A DNA stretch of 36,660 nt, taken from an uncultured Pseudomonadota bacterium (lineage in GTDB: Bacteria; Myxococcota_A; Bradymonadia; Bradymonadales; GCA-2716585). The stretch covers positions 1-36,660 of the forward strand of contig CAKZKQ010000290.1 in the NCBI GenBank assembly GCA_937123825.1, in the 5' to 3' direction. Under the pieces are notes generated by a model, which did no database searches, was not told the origin of the DNA, and saw only the letters and a program-made list of their open reading frames with translations. Positions 25,701 to 33,130 of this stretch are shown one piece after another. Position 1 is the stretch's first letter, and the number at the start of each line of letters is the position of its first letter. The translations under genes were made by a program, and so were the position numbers.

Positions 25701-27135
25701 GATCGAGGTCGAGGACGACCAAGCGATCTTGAATTTCCCCGCGGGCACCTCGCAAATCTACTACACCAGCCGCGTGGCCATCAGCGACATCCTGGCCCTC
25801 AAGGCCCCCAAAGAGCGCTTTTGGACCGAGACATGGACGGTCTTCTGTGGCCCCATCTGGAGCTGCCAGTACAGCGGCCTGGCGCCGCTCTATTCTGTGG
25901 ACCCCGGCACCCGGCAGCACAAACCGCGCTGGACCCCCTGGCCCGGAGAGTCCCTGGAGATCACCGTCAAGCGCCCCGAAGGCACCCCCGGCCAGACCGT
26001 CACCATCGATGAAGTGCTCTACAACGTCACCCCAGGGCGGCGTCTGCTGGAGGCCTCACTGAAGATGTCCATCCGGGCCTCTGAAGGGCGCCGCCAGGAA
26101 ATCACCCTCCCCAAGGACATGGAACTGCGCTCCATCACCATCAACGGCCAGGAGCAAAACATCCGCCCGCGCGATGGTGTGCTGGATGTCCCCCTGAAGG
26201 TCGGTGACCAGGAGATCGAGGTCACGTGGCAGCAACCCTGGGAGCGAAGCTTCTACGAGGCCGCCCCCTCGGTGGGGCTGGGCGGCTCGGCGGTCAACGT
26301 CAAGGTGCGGGTGATGCCCGGCGAGGCGCGATGGCTCTTGTGGGCCTCTGGGCCGAAGTGGGGCCCGGCGATTCTATTTTGGGGGCACTTGTTCATGTCG
26401 GCGCTCCTGGCGCTCTGCCTGGGTCTGGCGCTGCGTCACCTGCCGCTGGCCCCCTGGGAGTGGCTCTTGTTGGTGGTGGGCATGTCCCAGTTGCCGGTCA
26501 TTACGCTGGCGCCGGTGGTGGCGGGCTTTATGGCGCTGGAGTGGCGCCAGCGCAAACCTCTGGAGCAGTGGTGGGCTTTTGATCTCTACCAGTTGGTGCT
26601 GGTGGGCCTGGTGATGGCCATGGGGCTGGCGCTCTACGCCGCGCTCCACACCAACCTCTTGCTGGACGTCGACATGCAGGTTCAGGGGGTTGGCTCCACC
26701 AACAGCTCGCTGGAGTGGTACATCGATCAGGTCGATGGCCAGATCCCCGAGGTCGGCATCCACTCGGTACCGCTGCTGGTCTGGCGCGGGATCATGCTCT
26801 TGTGGGCGCTGTGGCTGGCCACGCGCTGCATCAAGTGGCTGCCGTGGGCCTGGAAGGCCTTCAGCCACGAGGGGCTGTGGCGGATGTCCTACCCCAAAGG
26901 AGACAACACCGAGGACGGCGGGGAAAAAGACGCCCAAAACCCTCAGGAAAACACCGCGACGACCGCCGAAGACACCATTGAAGCGCCCGCAGCCGCCCAA
27001 GACGCCCCCGCGCAGGCCGATCCCAGCGCCGAAGACACCATTGAAGCCCCGCGCGAGACCATCGAAGACCTCACACAAGGCGACGATGGGCAAGACTCTG
27101 ACGGGGCGCCCGAGGGCGCCAAAGAGGACACATAG
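22714..27135 (+). CDS. Giant two-lobed multi-pass membrane protein, unknown family
   Basis: The 1473-residue protein starts with a signal/anchor segment (~7-25) with GGAG ~11 bases upstream of the ATG. A ~440-residue exported beta-rich lobe (~26-470) follows, then a membrane cluster (helices near 479-512, 543-564, 705-725 and 752-772) interrupted by a polar loop at ~565-700. A second exported lobe (~773-1210, with LRSITINGQEQNIRPRDGV) precedes another membrane cluster (~1213-1372). The cytoplasmic C-terminal ~90 residues are very acidic and contain AEDTIEAP twice. I recognise no catalytic motif or named family. It stands alone between convergent and divergent neighbours. It may be an envelope assembly or sensor protein; this is a guess from topology. 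Confidence 0.88.
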   Translation: MPRWKTTCALALGVVLTLWGATTSAQPVPAPLQPWIAWATQGQKDLACSQLQPGTHQCVWPGALSVKVQPEGGRFELRVWLEEDANVTLPGDTLMWPQDVKEGAAELVVGRVAGAPSVRLSAGQHTITGLLRWSSTPESMPVPASIGRAVIELSDGTRLDHPRLTAQGQLWLREARVEAAPEDGKGEDSLKVNVHRRFFDGVPLRVTHRFELNVTGPARQVSLGKVLFPNARPVGIRTPLPVRVGQDGAVDVYLRSGSHVIEIDTVNPDAPTEFKVPGHIREIFEEQEVWVWVANDTFRGLTLDGLQPVDSERTSLPSNWRGGATFLALPDQALTLKETHRGEVDPAPNIVRLNRTFWLDFDGRGYTVVDNLSGRMNRQWRLNYSNQGALGRVTQLSDFSELLITRQPDTGRDGVELRNSALSLEAALRLEDALDDLDIVGWDHDVQYLSAHVNAPPGWELLGAQGVDETPGTWIGSWTTFDIFFLLIMAVGVGALCGWPWGLLAALALLISHGYGEPPQWAWAHLLASWALLRVLPDGWWRRGVLVYRAGALLALVLVLAPYAQEQIRFALHPQVFENQSYSRKNAADDFLSSSIVEQDMLYEQEQAIQQRGPIGTTDIPAPSSGAWSRSASSQEGRKRAKADNRVVNGYRDQSKLQQLDTKTVIQTGPGVQRWSWNRWTLNWTGPVRTAPQVQLWWLSPAANRTMAIVRVLFLVLLAMVFLAPRDMRWQRRRKEDEDKDAKDNTNKRPWWRRALLWSALLATILPAALLVQPTEASAQDAFPPQGMLDTLAQRQRAATQCQGPCVVASQARMTIDNQGRFTLWAEVHVQRDSAWFLPGPGENIRPDAIKVDGQITNELRRDERGMIAVRLDQGRRVVEAQGALASAAVVKMEWDSNSRPMHLEVKAPDWSVDGLSPKGVADNTMRLALKETAEAPRQDEPREKTSPLPPWFSVERVLTLDLPWQMVVTVRRDNNQTPQQVKMPLLEGEKVVTEGIEVEDDQAILNFPAGTSQIYYTSRVAISDILALKAPKERFWTETWTVFCGPIWSCQYSGLAPLYSVDPGTRQHKPRWTPWPGESLEITVKRPEGTPGQTVTIDEVLYNVTPGRRLLEASLKMSIRASEGRRQEITLPKDMELRSITINGQEQNIRPRDGVLDVPLKVGDQEIEVTWQQPWERSFYEAAPSVGLGGSAVNVKVRVMPGEARWLLWASGPKWGPAILFWGHLFMSALLALCLGLALRHLPLAPWEWLLLVVGMSQLPVITLAPVVAGFMALEWRQRKPLEQWWAFDLYQLVLVGLVMAMGLALYAALHTNLLLDVDMQVQGVGSTNSSLEWYIDQVDGQIPEVGIHSVPLLVWRGIMLLWALWLATRCIKWLPWAWKAFSHEGLWRMSYPKGDNTEDGGEKDAQNPQENTATTAEDTIEAPAAAQDAPAQADPSAEDTIEAPRETIEDLTQGDDGQDSDGAPEGAKEDT

Positions 27136-27204
27136 CGTAGGGCTAAAGCGCGGAAGCGCCAGCAGGCCGAGCCTGCGCCGTTGCCTCGGCGCGTCGGCTG
27201 GAAG

Positions 27205-27954
27205 TCAGGCGTCGTCGGGCCGCCAGAGGTGGACCTTGACCCCATCGTCGCTAGGCTCAAACCGATAGATTCGGTCGGCGTGCTCGTGAAAGGTGTGGGT
27301 GTTGTGGTGGCTGATGAGGATGACCTGAAAGTCCAACTCTCGGCCAGCCTGGCTGATGATCCGGGCAAGGCGCGGGACCAGGTCGGGGCGCAGCCAGCAG
27401 TCTTGCTCGTCCAGGACCAGAAAGCGCCGGTGTTTGGCCGGATCGAGCGTGGTGAGCGCAAACATCCGCAGCCCGACCGAGAGGATGTTGGCCACCGAGC
27501 CGCCCTGCCCTTTGAGGATGTCCTCGATGTTGCCGTCGCGCTCAATGTGAAACTCGATGGCGGCCGCGCCGCGCAGGTAGCGGCACTCGGCCTTGAGCGA
27601 GAGAGGTTGCTCAAGGACCTCTTGCAGGGCGATGGTCAGCTTCTCTTCAAGGAGCTTGATGGTGTGCCCAAAGAGCTGGTCGCCCAGGTGCTCAAGCGTG
27701 TCGGTGGTCTGAGAGGCCAGCTCCAGCTTGTCCAAAACCCCGTCGAGTTGGGCCTGCTCCTGCTTGCGGCGCCGCTCGATGGTGCGGCGCACGCCGATGA
27801 GCTGCTGGACCCGGTCCCGAACGGCCTGGGGCGAACGCAACGGTGCGGTGGCGGCGCTGGATGAGCCAGCATCGGCGCTCTGGGCGGCTCCCGAGGCGAG
27901 CTGCGCCGCCTCGGGGTCTTGGGTCTGGGCGCAGGGGTCGGTGGTGGTGCTCAA
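27205..27954 (-). CDS. C-terminal half of a split Rad50/SbcC-like ABC ATPase
   Basis: The start is a TTG whose last two bases overlap the TGA of the preceding gene (TTGA), with GGGGGA just upstream. The 249-residue product has an Ala/Ser-rich leader (~1-40), a coiled coil (~42-112), and then only the C-terminal lobe of an ABC-type ATPase. That lobe contains an atypical signature GQGGSVANILSVGLRM (149-164), Walker B FLVLDEQD (178-185) and the H-loop ISHHN (214-218). No Walker A is present. The missing Walker A half is encoded 1.3 kb upstream in the same operon, so the two should combine into one SMC/Rad50-type nucleotide-binding domain. Membership is clear from motifs; assembly with the N-terminal half is inferred. 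Confidence 0.85.
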   Translation of the reverse strand: MSTTTDPCAQTQDPEAAQLASGAAQSADAGSSSAATAPLRSPQAVRDRVQQLIGVRRTIERRRKQEQAQLDGVLDKLELASQTTDTLEHLGDQLFGHTIKLLEEKLTIALQEVLEQPLSLKAECRYLRGAAAIEFHIERDGNIEDILKGQGGSVANILSVGLRMFALTTLDPAKHRRFLVLDEQDCWLRPDLVPRLARIISQAGRELDFQVILISHHNTHTFHEHADRIYRFEPSDDGVKVHLWRPDDA

Positions 27955-28256
27955 GGGTTGTCCCCCGCCGCCTCCTGGTGGCTGGCTTCGATGGCAGCCA
28001 GGTCGCCCTCGATTTTGTCCAGGTGGGCCTGGTAGTCCTCGCGGCGACGCTCGTTTTCGGCGCGCATGGCCGAGAGTTTTTCGCGCAGCGCTTCGAGGTC
28101 GTCGGTGCCGTAGAGATCGCGGGCTTTTTCCTGAAGTTCAGCCAGCTGGCGCTCGCTGTTGGCGCGCTCGGCCTCAACCCTGATTTTCTGGCGGTTGAGC
28201 TTCTCGAAGCGTTTGCGCAGCGTCTCCATGTCCTGTCGTGAGTGCGGTGTCGTCAT
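27951..28256 (-). CDS. Small coiled-coil protein of the Rad50/Mre11-like operon
   Basis: ATG 28256 has AAGGAGG at 9-base spacing and lies inside the end of the nuclease gene (83-base overlap, different frame). The 101-residue product is almost wholly a charged helix with heptad spacing (RKRFEKLNRQKIRVEAER, LREKLSAM). It has no signal peptide and no Cys. It could supply part of the returning coiled-coil arm of the split Rad50-like ATPase or act as an adaptor. The stop overlaps the TTG start of the ATPase C-half, indicating tight translational coupling. Confidence 0.8.
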   Translation of the reverse strand: MTTPHSRQDMETLRKRFEKLNRQKIRVEAERANSERQLAELQEKARDLYGTDDLEALREKLSAMRAENERRREDYQAHLDKIEGDLAAIEASHQEAAGDNP

Positions 28257-29211
28257 CGGGGAGGACCTCCTTGGCCAACTCGCGGATTTCGGTGGCCACG
28301 CGGTCATCGACATTGAGGTCGATGAGGTTCTGTTCCAAAAAATGCTTCAGGCCCGCGCCGCTTTGGGTGCGACGGGCCAACAACTCTCGCAGCCCCTGGA
28401 CAAAGTCCGAGCTGTGGGAGGTCCACAACTCGGCCTGGGGCTGGGCTTCAATGGGTGCAAAAACATCTCGGGCGTGCCCGTGAGGCACGACCACGGGTTC
28501 ATGGCGCCATTCGTCGCCCTGGACATAGACGGCCATGGCGGCCGGTCGGCGGCGCAGGTCGGTCTTGTCCCGCGTCAGGCGCGTGATGTTGCCGGGGTTG
28601 AGCCAGGCAGTCTGTCCGCAGGTGACGCTGGTCAGGCGCTCGTGGATGTGGCCGTTGACGACCACATCGATGCCGGGGATTTCGTGGAGCTTGAGCGACG
28701 GATCGGCGGCCACATAACCGGGGAAACCCAAATCGTGGTGGGTCACCCAAAAGGTCCAGCGCGGCGCATCGTCGCCCTCCCACGGCACGCCCTTGGGCAA
28801 AGGTTGACCCCATGAGGTCCCCCCGATGGCCACCGGAACGCCGTTGATCATCCCTCTCCAGGCCCCTTCACCGTCCAGCAGACGCAGCCTGCCTGCGCGC
28901 ACCAGGATGGTCAGCGAGTCGTCCTCTCCCAGGACATCCTCACGGCAATCGTGGTTGCCCATGACGGTCAGGGTCTGGGGCGGCAACGTGACCATCAACT
29001 CGGCAAGCAGCCAGTTGGCGTTGTCCCGTGGCCAGTGAAAGAGGTCGCCGAGCAAGACCGGCAGCAGACTGTGCTCGGCGGCGTACTCCAGACACCACCG
29101 CAGCTTGCCCAGCGCCACGCGGGGAAAGTCATCCAGGCGAAACCCGGGGATGCGGCTGGCCAGATGCGGGTCACCAATAAAGAGCAACCCCTGAAACGAC
29201 ACGTCGGACAT
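28174..29211 (-). CDS. Mre11/SbcD-like metallophosphoesterase
   Basis: ATG 29211 has AGGAGG 9 bases upstream and starts four bases after the stop of the Rad50-like N-half. The 345-residue protein shows the full calcineurin-like metal set: GDPHL (Asp14, His16), GDLFHW (Asp56), GNHD (85-88), THHD (His158/His159) and GHIHE (187-191), then NPGNITR. This is the Mre11/SbcD arrangement of a dinuclear-metal nuclease. The C-terminal ~100 residues (after ~245) are helical and include a LKHFLEQNLIDLNVDDRVATEI-like stretch that may bind the ATPase coiled coil, as the Mre11 C-terminal helices do. DNA-end processing is inferred from family and operon; other phosphoesterase roles remain possible. Confidence 0.88.
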   Translation of the reverse strand: MSDVSFQGLLFIGDPHLASRIPGFRLDDFPRVALGKLRWCLEYAAEHSLLPVLLGDLFHWPRDNANWLLAELMVTLPPQTLTVMGNHDCREDVLGEDDSLTILVRAGRLRLLDGEGAWRGMINGVPVAIGGTSWGQPLPKGVPWEGDDAPRWTFWVTHHDLGFPGYVAADPSLKLHEIPGIDVVVNGHIHERLTSVTCGQTAWLNPGNITRLTRDKTDLRRRPAAMAVYVQGDEWRHEPVVVPHGHARDVFAPIEAQPQAELWTSHSSDFVQGLRELLARRTQSGAGLKHFLEQNLIDLNVDDRVATEIRELAKEVLPDDDTALTTGHGDAAQTLREAQPPENQG

Positions 29212-29215
29212 GGGC

Positions 29216-31261
29216 TCAGGCCTCCTCTTGCGGCGAAGTCTGGACGGTGTGCGCCAAGAGCGGGCTGTCTTCGAGCGGCGAACCACAGGTCGGGCAATCG
29301 CGGATGACCTCCGCCAAGGCGCGCAGCTCCTGGCCCACCTCATCCTCGGCCCGCTTCATCACCGACCACTGCGCCTTGTGAATCTCCAGCTCGCCCTGCA
29401 TCTCCTCCATCTGCCAGATCAATTCGCTGAGCCGCCCGGGATCGTCGATTTCAGGCGGGTCCTGGAGCGTGTCGAGCCCCAATCCAGCGCTGCGGTGGGC
29501 CTCGACCCTCTCCATCTGCGCCTCAAGACCCTTCACACAAGCCGCCAACGGCGCAGCGTCCGCCAAAACCAGCGGCGCCAACCCCTCAAAGGCGGCCTCT
29601 CGCCGTTTGTGCTGCTCCAACTGCGTCACCAGCGCCTCCAGCGCGCGCACATCGGCATCAAGCGGGCCATCGTTACGCTCTGCTGGGGGTTCCTGAAGGC
29701 CGCCCAAGGCCTGCGTGCGCCCTTCGAGCGACCGCACATGCGCCGCTTGGCCCTCCAACGCCTCCATGAGCGATGCCATGGGGCCAAGATCATGGGCTTG
29801 CGGAGGGTTTTGCAACGGCTCCAGCGCTCCAGAACGCGCGCCGAGGGCCTGATGCTGTGCGACCACGGGCTCCAAACGGGCCAAGAGCCGCTCAACACCC
29901 TGGGCGTCTTCCTGGGCGGGCACTTCCTGCAGCGACTCCAGCGCCTGGGTCTGCGCGGTCGCACGGCGAGCCAGGGTGAGCGCGGGGGCCAGGCGAGTCA
30001 CGAGTTGGTCCAGGGCGGTGACGTCGTCCAGCTGGGGGGGCACGCCAAGCGGCTCCAACGCGTTGGCCTGGGCGTTTTGATTGGCAGACAGCGCCAGCAG
30101 CGCTTCAAGCAGGCTCAGATCATGCGAAGCGGCCCGCAGATCGTGCTGTGTCGGGGGCGCATCCAGCGGGCCGAGCGCATTGGCCCGGGCGCTTTGAGCG
30201 CTGTGGTCGGCGGTGGTTTGCTCAAGGCGACCAAGGAGCGCGGACATCTGGCGGACGTCGTGCACTTCGGGCGGCGTCGTCAGCGGTCCAAGGGCATCGC
30301 CCTGGGCGCGTTGGAGGGCGGCCTGTTGTGTCAGCGGCGCCAACGTCTCCAGCAACCCCTCCAATCCGGGCACGTCATGCTCCTTGGGGGGCGTGTTCAA
30401 GGGGTCGAGGGCCGTGGACTGGGCGCGCAGGCGAGCGGTCTGCGCCTGGGCAGGTCCAAGCGCACTGTACAGGCGCTCAACGTCCTGGACATCGTGCTGC
30501 GCGGGGGGCTCGGTCAGCGGTTCGAGGGCATTCCAAACCTCTTTGAGGTCGGAGCCCTCGGTCTGGCGGCGCTCCAGGGCATCGCAGAGGGTCTCCAACT
30601 CTTCCAGGCGGCGCTCCAGAGCGAGCAGCGCGTCATATTCGGCCTGGAGGTTGTCCACAGAGGCCTGGAGGTCATCGGTGGCGCTGAGGACTTCGAGTTG
30701 GGCGTCGAGGGTTTCGATGCTCTGGGTCAGGCGGCGGCTGTCTTGTTTGCGCTGGCGCGTGCGCTGCTTGTGGATGTCGCGCATCTTGAGCAGCAGCGCG
30801 GCGTCGGACGAGGAGGCAAAGAAGGCCGCGGCGTGCGAGGGGGGCTTGTCCAGCAGGAAGATGGGGGACTTCTGGGCGCCAAAGTGGATGTCAAAGCGCT
30901 GAGCGTTTTGTTCATCGAGCGACACGAGCGACAGGCGCAGGTTTTCGTGGAGATCTTCGGGGGGTTGGTGGCCAACGCGGCTGATGGTGCGGCCGTTGAT
31001 CTCGTAGGAGACCGAGCGGCCCTTGCCACGGCTCCACGTCAACACGTGGCCCTCGGAGGTCTCCACGGTGATGCGCGTCTGGGCGGCGCCGTGGCGGACC
31101 ATATAGTCGCCGCGGGCGTTGTAGGCCAGCGTCTGCAACGCAGAGACAAAGGCCGACTTGCCACAGTTGTTGGGTCCGACGATGACGGTCAAGCCAGCGG
31201 CTGGCTCGATGACCGTTCGGCGGTGGGACATGAAGTTCTCGACGACAATGCGGCGGATCAT
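29216..31261 (-). CDS. N-terminal half of a split Rad50/SbcC-like ATPase with zinc hook
   Basis: The 681-residue product starts with a Rad50-type N-lobe: RRIVVENFMSHRRT, Walker A GPNNCGKS (29-36) and a Q-loop near SLDEQNAQRF (~114-123). A coiled coil (~155-240) is followed by about ten tandem units of ~39 residues (~244-615) with core PLxxPPxxHDVxxLxxLL. Near the C terminus comes CPTCG (Cys656, Cys659), like the Rad50 zinc hook. It ends 22 residues after the second Cys and has no signature, Walker B or H-loop; those are in the gene at 27205-27954. In intact SbcC/Rad50 the hook lies mid-chain, so here the polypeptide is cut just past the hook. It presumably works with the adjacent nuclease on DNA ends. 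Confidence 0.87.
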   Translation of the reverse strand: MIRRIVVENFMSHRRTVIEPAAGLTVIVGPNNCGKSAFVSALQTLAYNARGDYMVRHGAAQTRITVETSEGHVLTWSRGKGRSVSYEINGRTISRVGHQPPEDLHENLRLSLVSLDEQNAQRFDIHFGAQKSPIFLLDKPPSHAAAFFASSSDAALLLKMRDIHKQRTRQRKQDSRRLTQSIETLDAQLEVLSATDDLQASVDNLQAEYDALLALERRLEELETLCDALERRQTEGSDLKEVWNALEPLTEPPAQHDVQDVERLYSALGPAQAQTARLRAQSTALDPLNTPPKEHDVPGLEGLLETLAPLTQQAALQRAQGDALGPLTTPPEVHDVRQMSALLGRLEQTTADHSAQSARANALGPLDAPPTQHDLRAASHDLSLLEALLALSANQNAQANALEPLGVPPQLDDVTALDQLVTRLAPALTLARRATAQTQALESLQEVPAQEDAQGVERLLARLEPVVAQHQALGARSGALEPLQNPPQAHDLGPMASLMEALEGQAAHVRSLEGRTQALGGLQEPPAERNDGPLDADVRALEALVTQLEQHKRREAAFEGLAPLVLADAAPLAACVKGLEAQMERVEAHRSAGLGLDTLQDPPEIDDPGRLSELIWQMEEMQGELEIHKAQWSVMKRAEDEVGQELRALAEVIRDCPTCGSPLEDSPLLAHTVQTSPQEEA
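29417..30532 (-). repeat. About ten 39-codon tandem repeats in the Rad50-like N-half
   Basis: The Pro-Pro pairs fall at residues 252, 291, 330, 369, 408, 448 (PA), 486, 525 and 602, a spacing of 38-40. One degenerate unit lies between 525 and 602. DNA identity between units is low, so this is an old protein-level repeat. Confidence 0.85.
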
Positions 31262-31307
31262 GGCGTCCTGGGCGTGGGCTCGTGAGGATGTTTGTCCTGG
31301 GGTGTCA

Positions 31308-31324
31308 GGGCGCTAGGCGCGCCC
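31308..31324. other. Small hairpin in the FHA-ATPase gap
   Basis: GGGCGC pairs with GCGCCC over a TAGGC loop within the 69-base spacer between the FHA gene and the Rad50-like N-half. It could attenuate read-through, but it lacks a T-tract. Confidence 0.35.
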
Positions 31325-31330
31325 CCAAGA

Positions 31331-33130
31331 TCAGGAAAACGCAAAGCGCAGCTCGTACTCGCACAGAATGAAGGCGTCGCCCTCCTCGATGACCCGAGAG
31401 GTGACGCGCTGGCCCTTGTAGTGGATGCCGTTGGTGGAATTGAGGTCCTCAAAGACATACTGGCCATCGCGGAAGATGATGGCGGCGTGGGCCGAAGAGA
31501 TGTTGCTGTCGCGGATGGTCAGGTCGCTCTTTTTGGGGGAGCGGCCAATGACAAAGCGATCTTTGTCGATGACAAAGGGCTTGCCGCCAAAGAAGAGCGT
31601 CAGAGACGGCTTGGCGGCGGGCTGTGCGATGGCGGGTGCGGCGGTGGTGCGACGGGATGAGCCCAGCGGCGCGCCAGAGATGAACCCGGCGGTGGCTTTC
31701 TGGGCGATGGCCTCGGAGGAGGCCTCGGCAGCGGTCTTTTTGATCCGCCGACTGTAGGTCAGGACGCTCTCTTTTCGGCTCCAGCCAGCCTGGCAGTAAC
31801 GCATCAACTCGGCCTCATCGGCCAACTCCACAAAGCGGGCGTTGTCCTGGGTCCAGACCAGATAGGGGTAGTTGACCAGGGAGGCGTTGAGTTGCAGGCC
31901 AAGGAGGTTGAGCTGAGCCTGGGGTGAGAGAGAGTGAAAGAGGCCGCTGTCAGCGGGGTACTCAAAACCGCCCTCAAGGCGCCGGCGCACCTCGGCGTCG
32001 ACCTGCTCAAAGAGCCCACCGGTCGGCGCGCTGCCCACGGGCACCACAGCGGGCGCCACGGCGGGGACCACATTGGAGGCCGCCGAGGACATGACCCCAG
32101 AGGACTGCGAGGCCGAGGCGAGCGGCGGGCCGCTGGGCGGCGCCGCAATGGGGGGCGGCGACACCACGGGGGGCGGCGCCACGGGCGGCGGTGCCACCAC
32201 CGGGGGCGGCGCCACAGGCGGCGGAGCCACGGGCGGCGGCGCCACAGGCGGAGGCATCACGGGGGGCGGCGCGGCAGCGGGCGCGCCGCTGAGCCAGCGC
32301 ACAAAGACGGCGTGGTTGCGCCGCAGCCACCGGGCGATGATCTCGTTGGTGCTCAGCCAGAAGTTGTAGTAGTCGCGCACGATCTGCGCGTCGGCGGCCG
32401 GAGGCTCGCCGCCCATCGAGGCGGCCTGATAGAGGATCCCAATGGCCTGGTCCTGGAGGCTGGCCGCGTGGGTCTCTTCGGGCGTCAGCGCCCGCAAGCT
32501 CTGCACACCCAACTCGTCATAATCGGCGCGCAGCGCCTCGCGCTCTTCCCAGCCCGACATGTGACGGCGCAAGATCGTCATCGGCGCGGCGATGTACACC
32601 GCGTCGCGCAGATCCTGACCGTGGCTGTAGGCGTACTCGTAGACCACAAAGGAGCCGTTGGCGCCGATGGGCCATGTGGTGGGGAAGACCGGCGAGTAGG
32701 TCGGCGACCATTGGCGCTCGGGCGCGGAGGGCTCGGGGGCCATCAAGGGCGAAGGCGCCCCTGCCGCGACGGGCTGAATTGTGGGCGGTGCCATGGGAGG
32801 CGCCATCGGCGACGGCTCCATGCCCCGACCCGCCGGGACGCGCGAGACCCTGATGGAGATCTCGCCGCAGCGGATCTCATCGCCAGTGTACACCACCCGC
32901 ATGCCCTGAAAGGGCTGGCCGTTGACAAAGGTGCCGTTGGAGGAGCCCAGGTCCTGAATCCTGCACTCACCGCCGGCAAAGGTAAATTCGGCGTGATTGC
33001 GGCTGACGGACTTTCGCGCCGTGCGGATGTCGCTGGCCGAGTCGCGCCCGACCAGAAGGCGAGGCTTCTCGGGACCAAGCTGCGCCACCTGCTCCTGGTT
33101 GTTGTCGTCCGTGTAGGTCAATCTCCACAT
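31331..33130 (-). CDS. Tandem-FHA-domain protein
   Basis: The 599-residue protein has an FHA domain at each end. The N-terminal one (~24-95) shows LLVGRDSASDI, SVSRNHAEF and DLGSSNGTFVNG. The C-terminal one (~509-598) shows FVIGRSPKKSDL, ISSAHAAI and DLNSTNGIHYKG. Both keep the Gly-Arg, Ser-x-x-His and Asn-Gly residues used to bind phosphothreonine, though the second has SSAH in place of SRxH. Between them lie two unassigned helical regions (~150-280 and ~375-460) and a long APPPV-repeat linker (~286-330). GGAG lies 8 bases before the ATG. It is 69 bases upstream of the split Rad50-like operon on the same strand and may be its first gene. A phospho-dependent adaptor is the likely role. Confidence 0.88.
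   Translation of the reverse strand: MWRLTYTDDNNQEQVAQLGPEKPRLLVGRDSASDIRTARKSVSRNHAEFTFAGGECRIQDLGSSNGTFVNGQPFQGMRVVYTGDEIRCGEISIRVSRVPAGRGMEPSPMAPPMAPPTIQPVAAGAPSPLMAPEPSAPERQWSPTYSPVFPTTWPIGANGSFVVYEYAYSHGQDLRDAVYIAAPMTILRRHMSGWEEREALRADYDELGVQSLRALTPEETHAASLQDQAIGILYQAASMGGEPPAADAQIVRDYYNFWLSTNEIIARWLRRNHAVFVRWLSGAPAAAPPPVMPPPVAPPPVAPPPVAPPPVVAPPPVAPPPVVSPPPIAAPPSGPPLASASQSSGVMSSAASNVVPAVAPAVVPVGSAPTGGLFEQVDAEVRRRLEGGFEYPADSGLFHSLSPQAQLNLLGLQLNASLVNYPYLVWTQDNARFVELADEAELMRYCQAGWSRKESVLTYSRRIKKTAAEASSEAIAQKATAGFISGAPLGSSRRTTAAPAIAQPAAKPSLTLFFGGKPFVIDKDRFVIGRSPKKSDLTIRDSNISSAHAAIIFRDGQYVFEDLNSTNGIHYKGQRVTSRVIEEGDAFILCEYELRFAFS

Noticed and set aside
27205..31261. Explanation of the split ATPase as a simple frameshifted sbcC
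   Set aside because: The two halves are separated by two other genes, each has its own start signal, and no reading-frame shift could rejoin them.
29210..31285. 691-codon open frame antisense to the Rad50-like N-half
   Set aside because: The minus strand carries Walker A, the 39-residue repeats and CPTCG; the plus-strand frame only reflects those repeats.
31308..31324. Intrinsic terminator separating the FHA gene from the Rad50-like operon
   Set aside because: The 6-bp stem has no U-tract; I list it as a hairpin only and leave co-transcription open.
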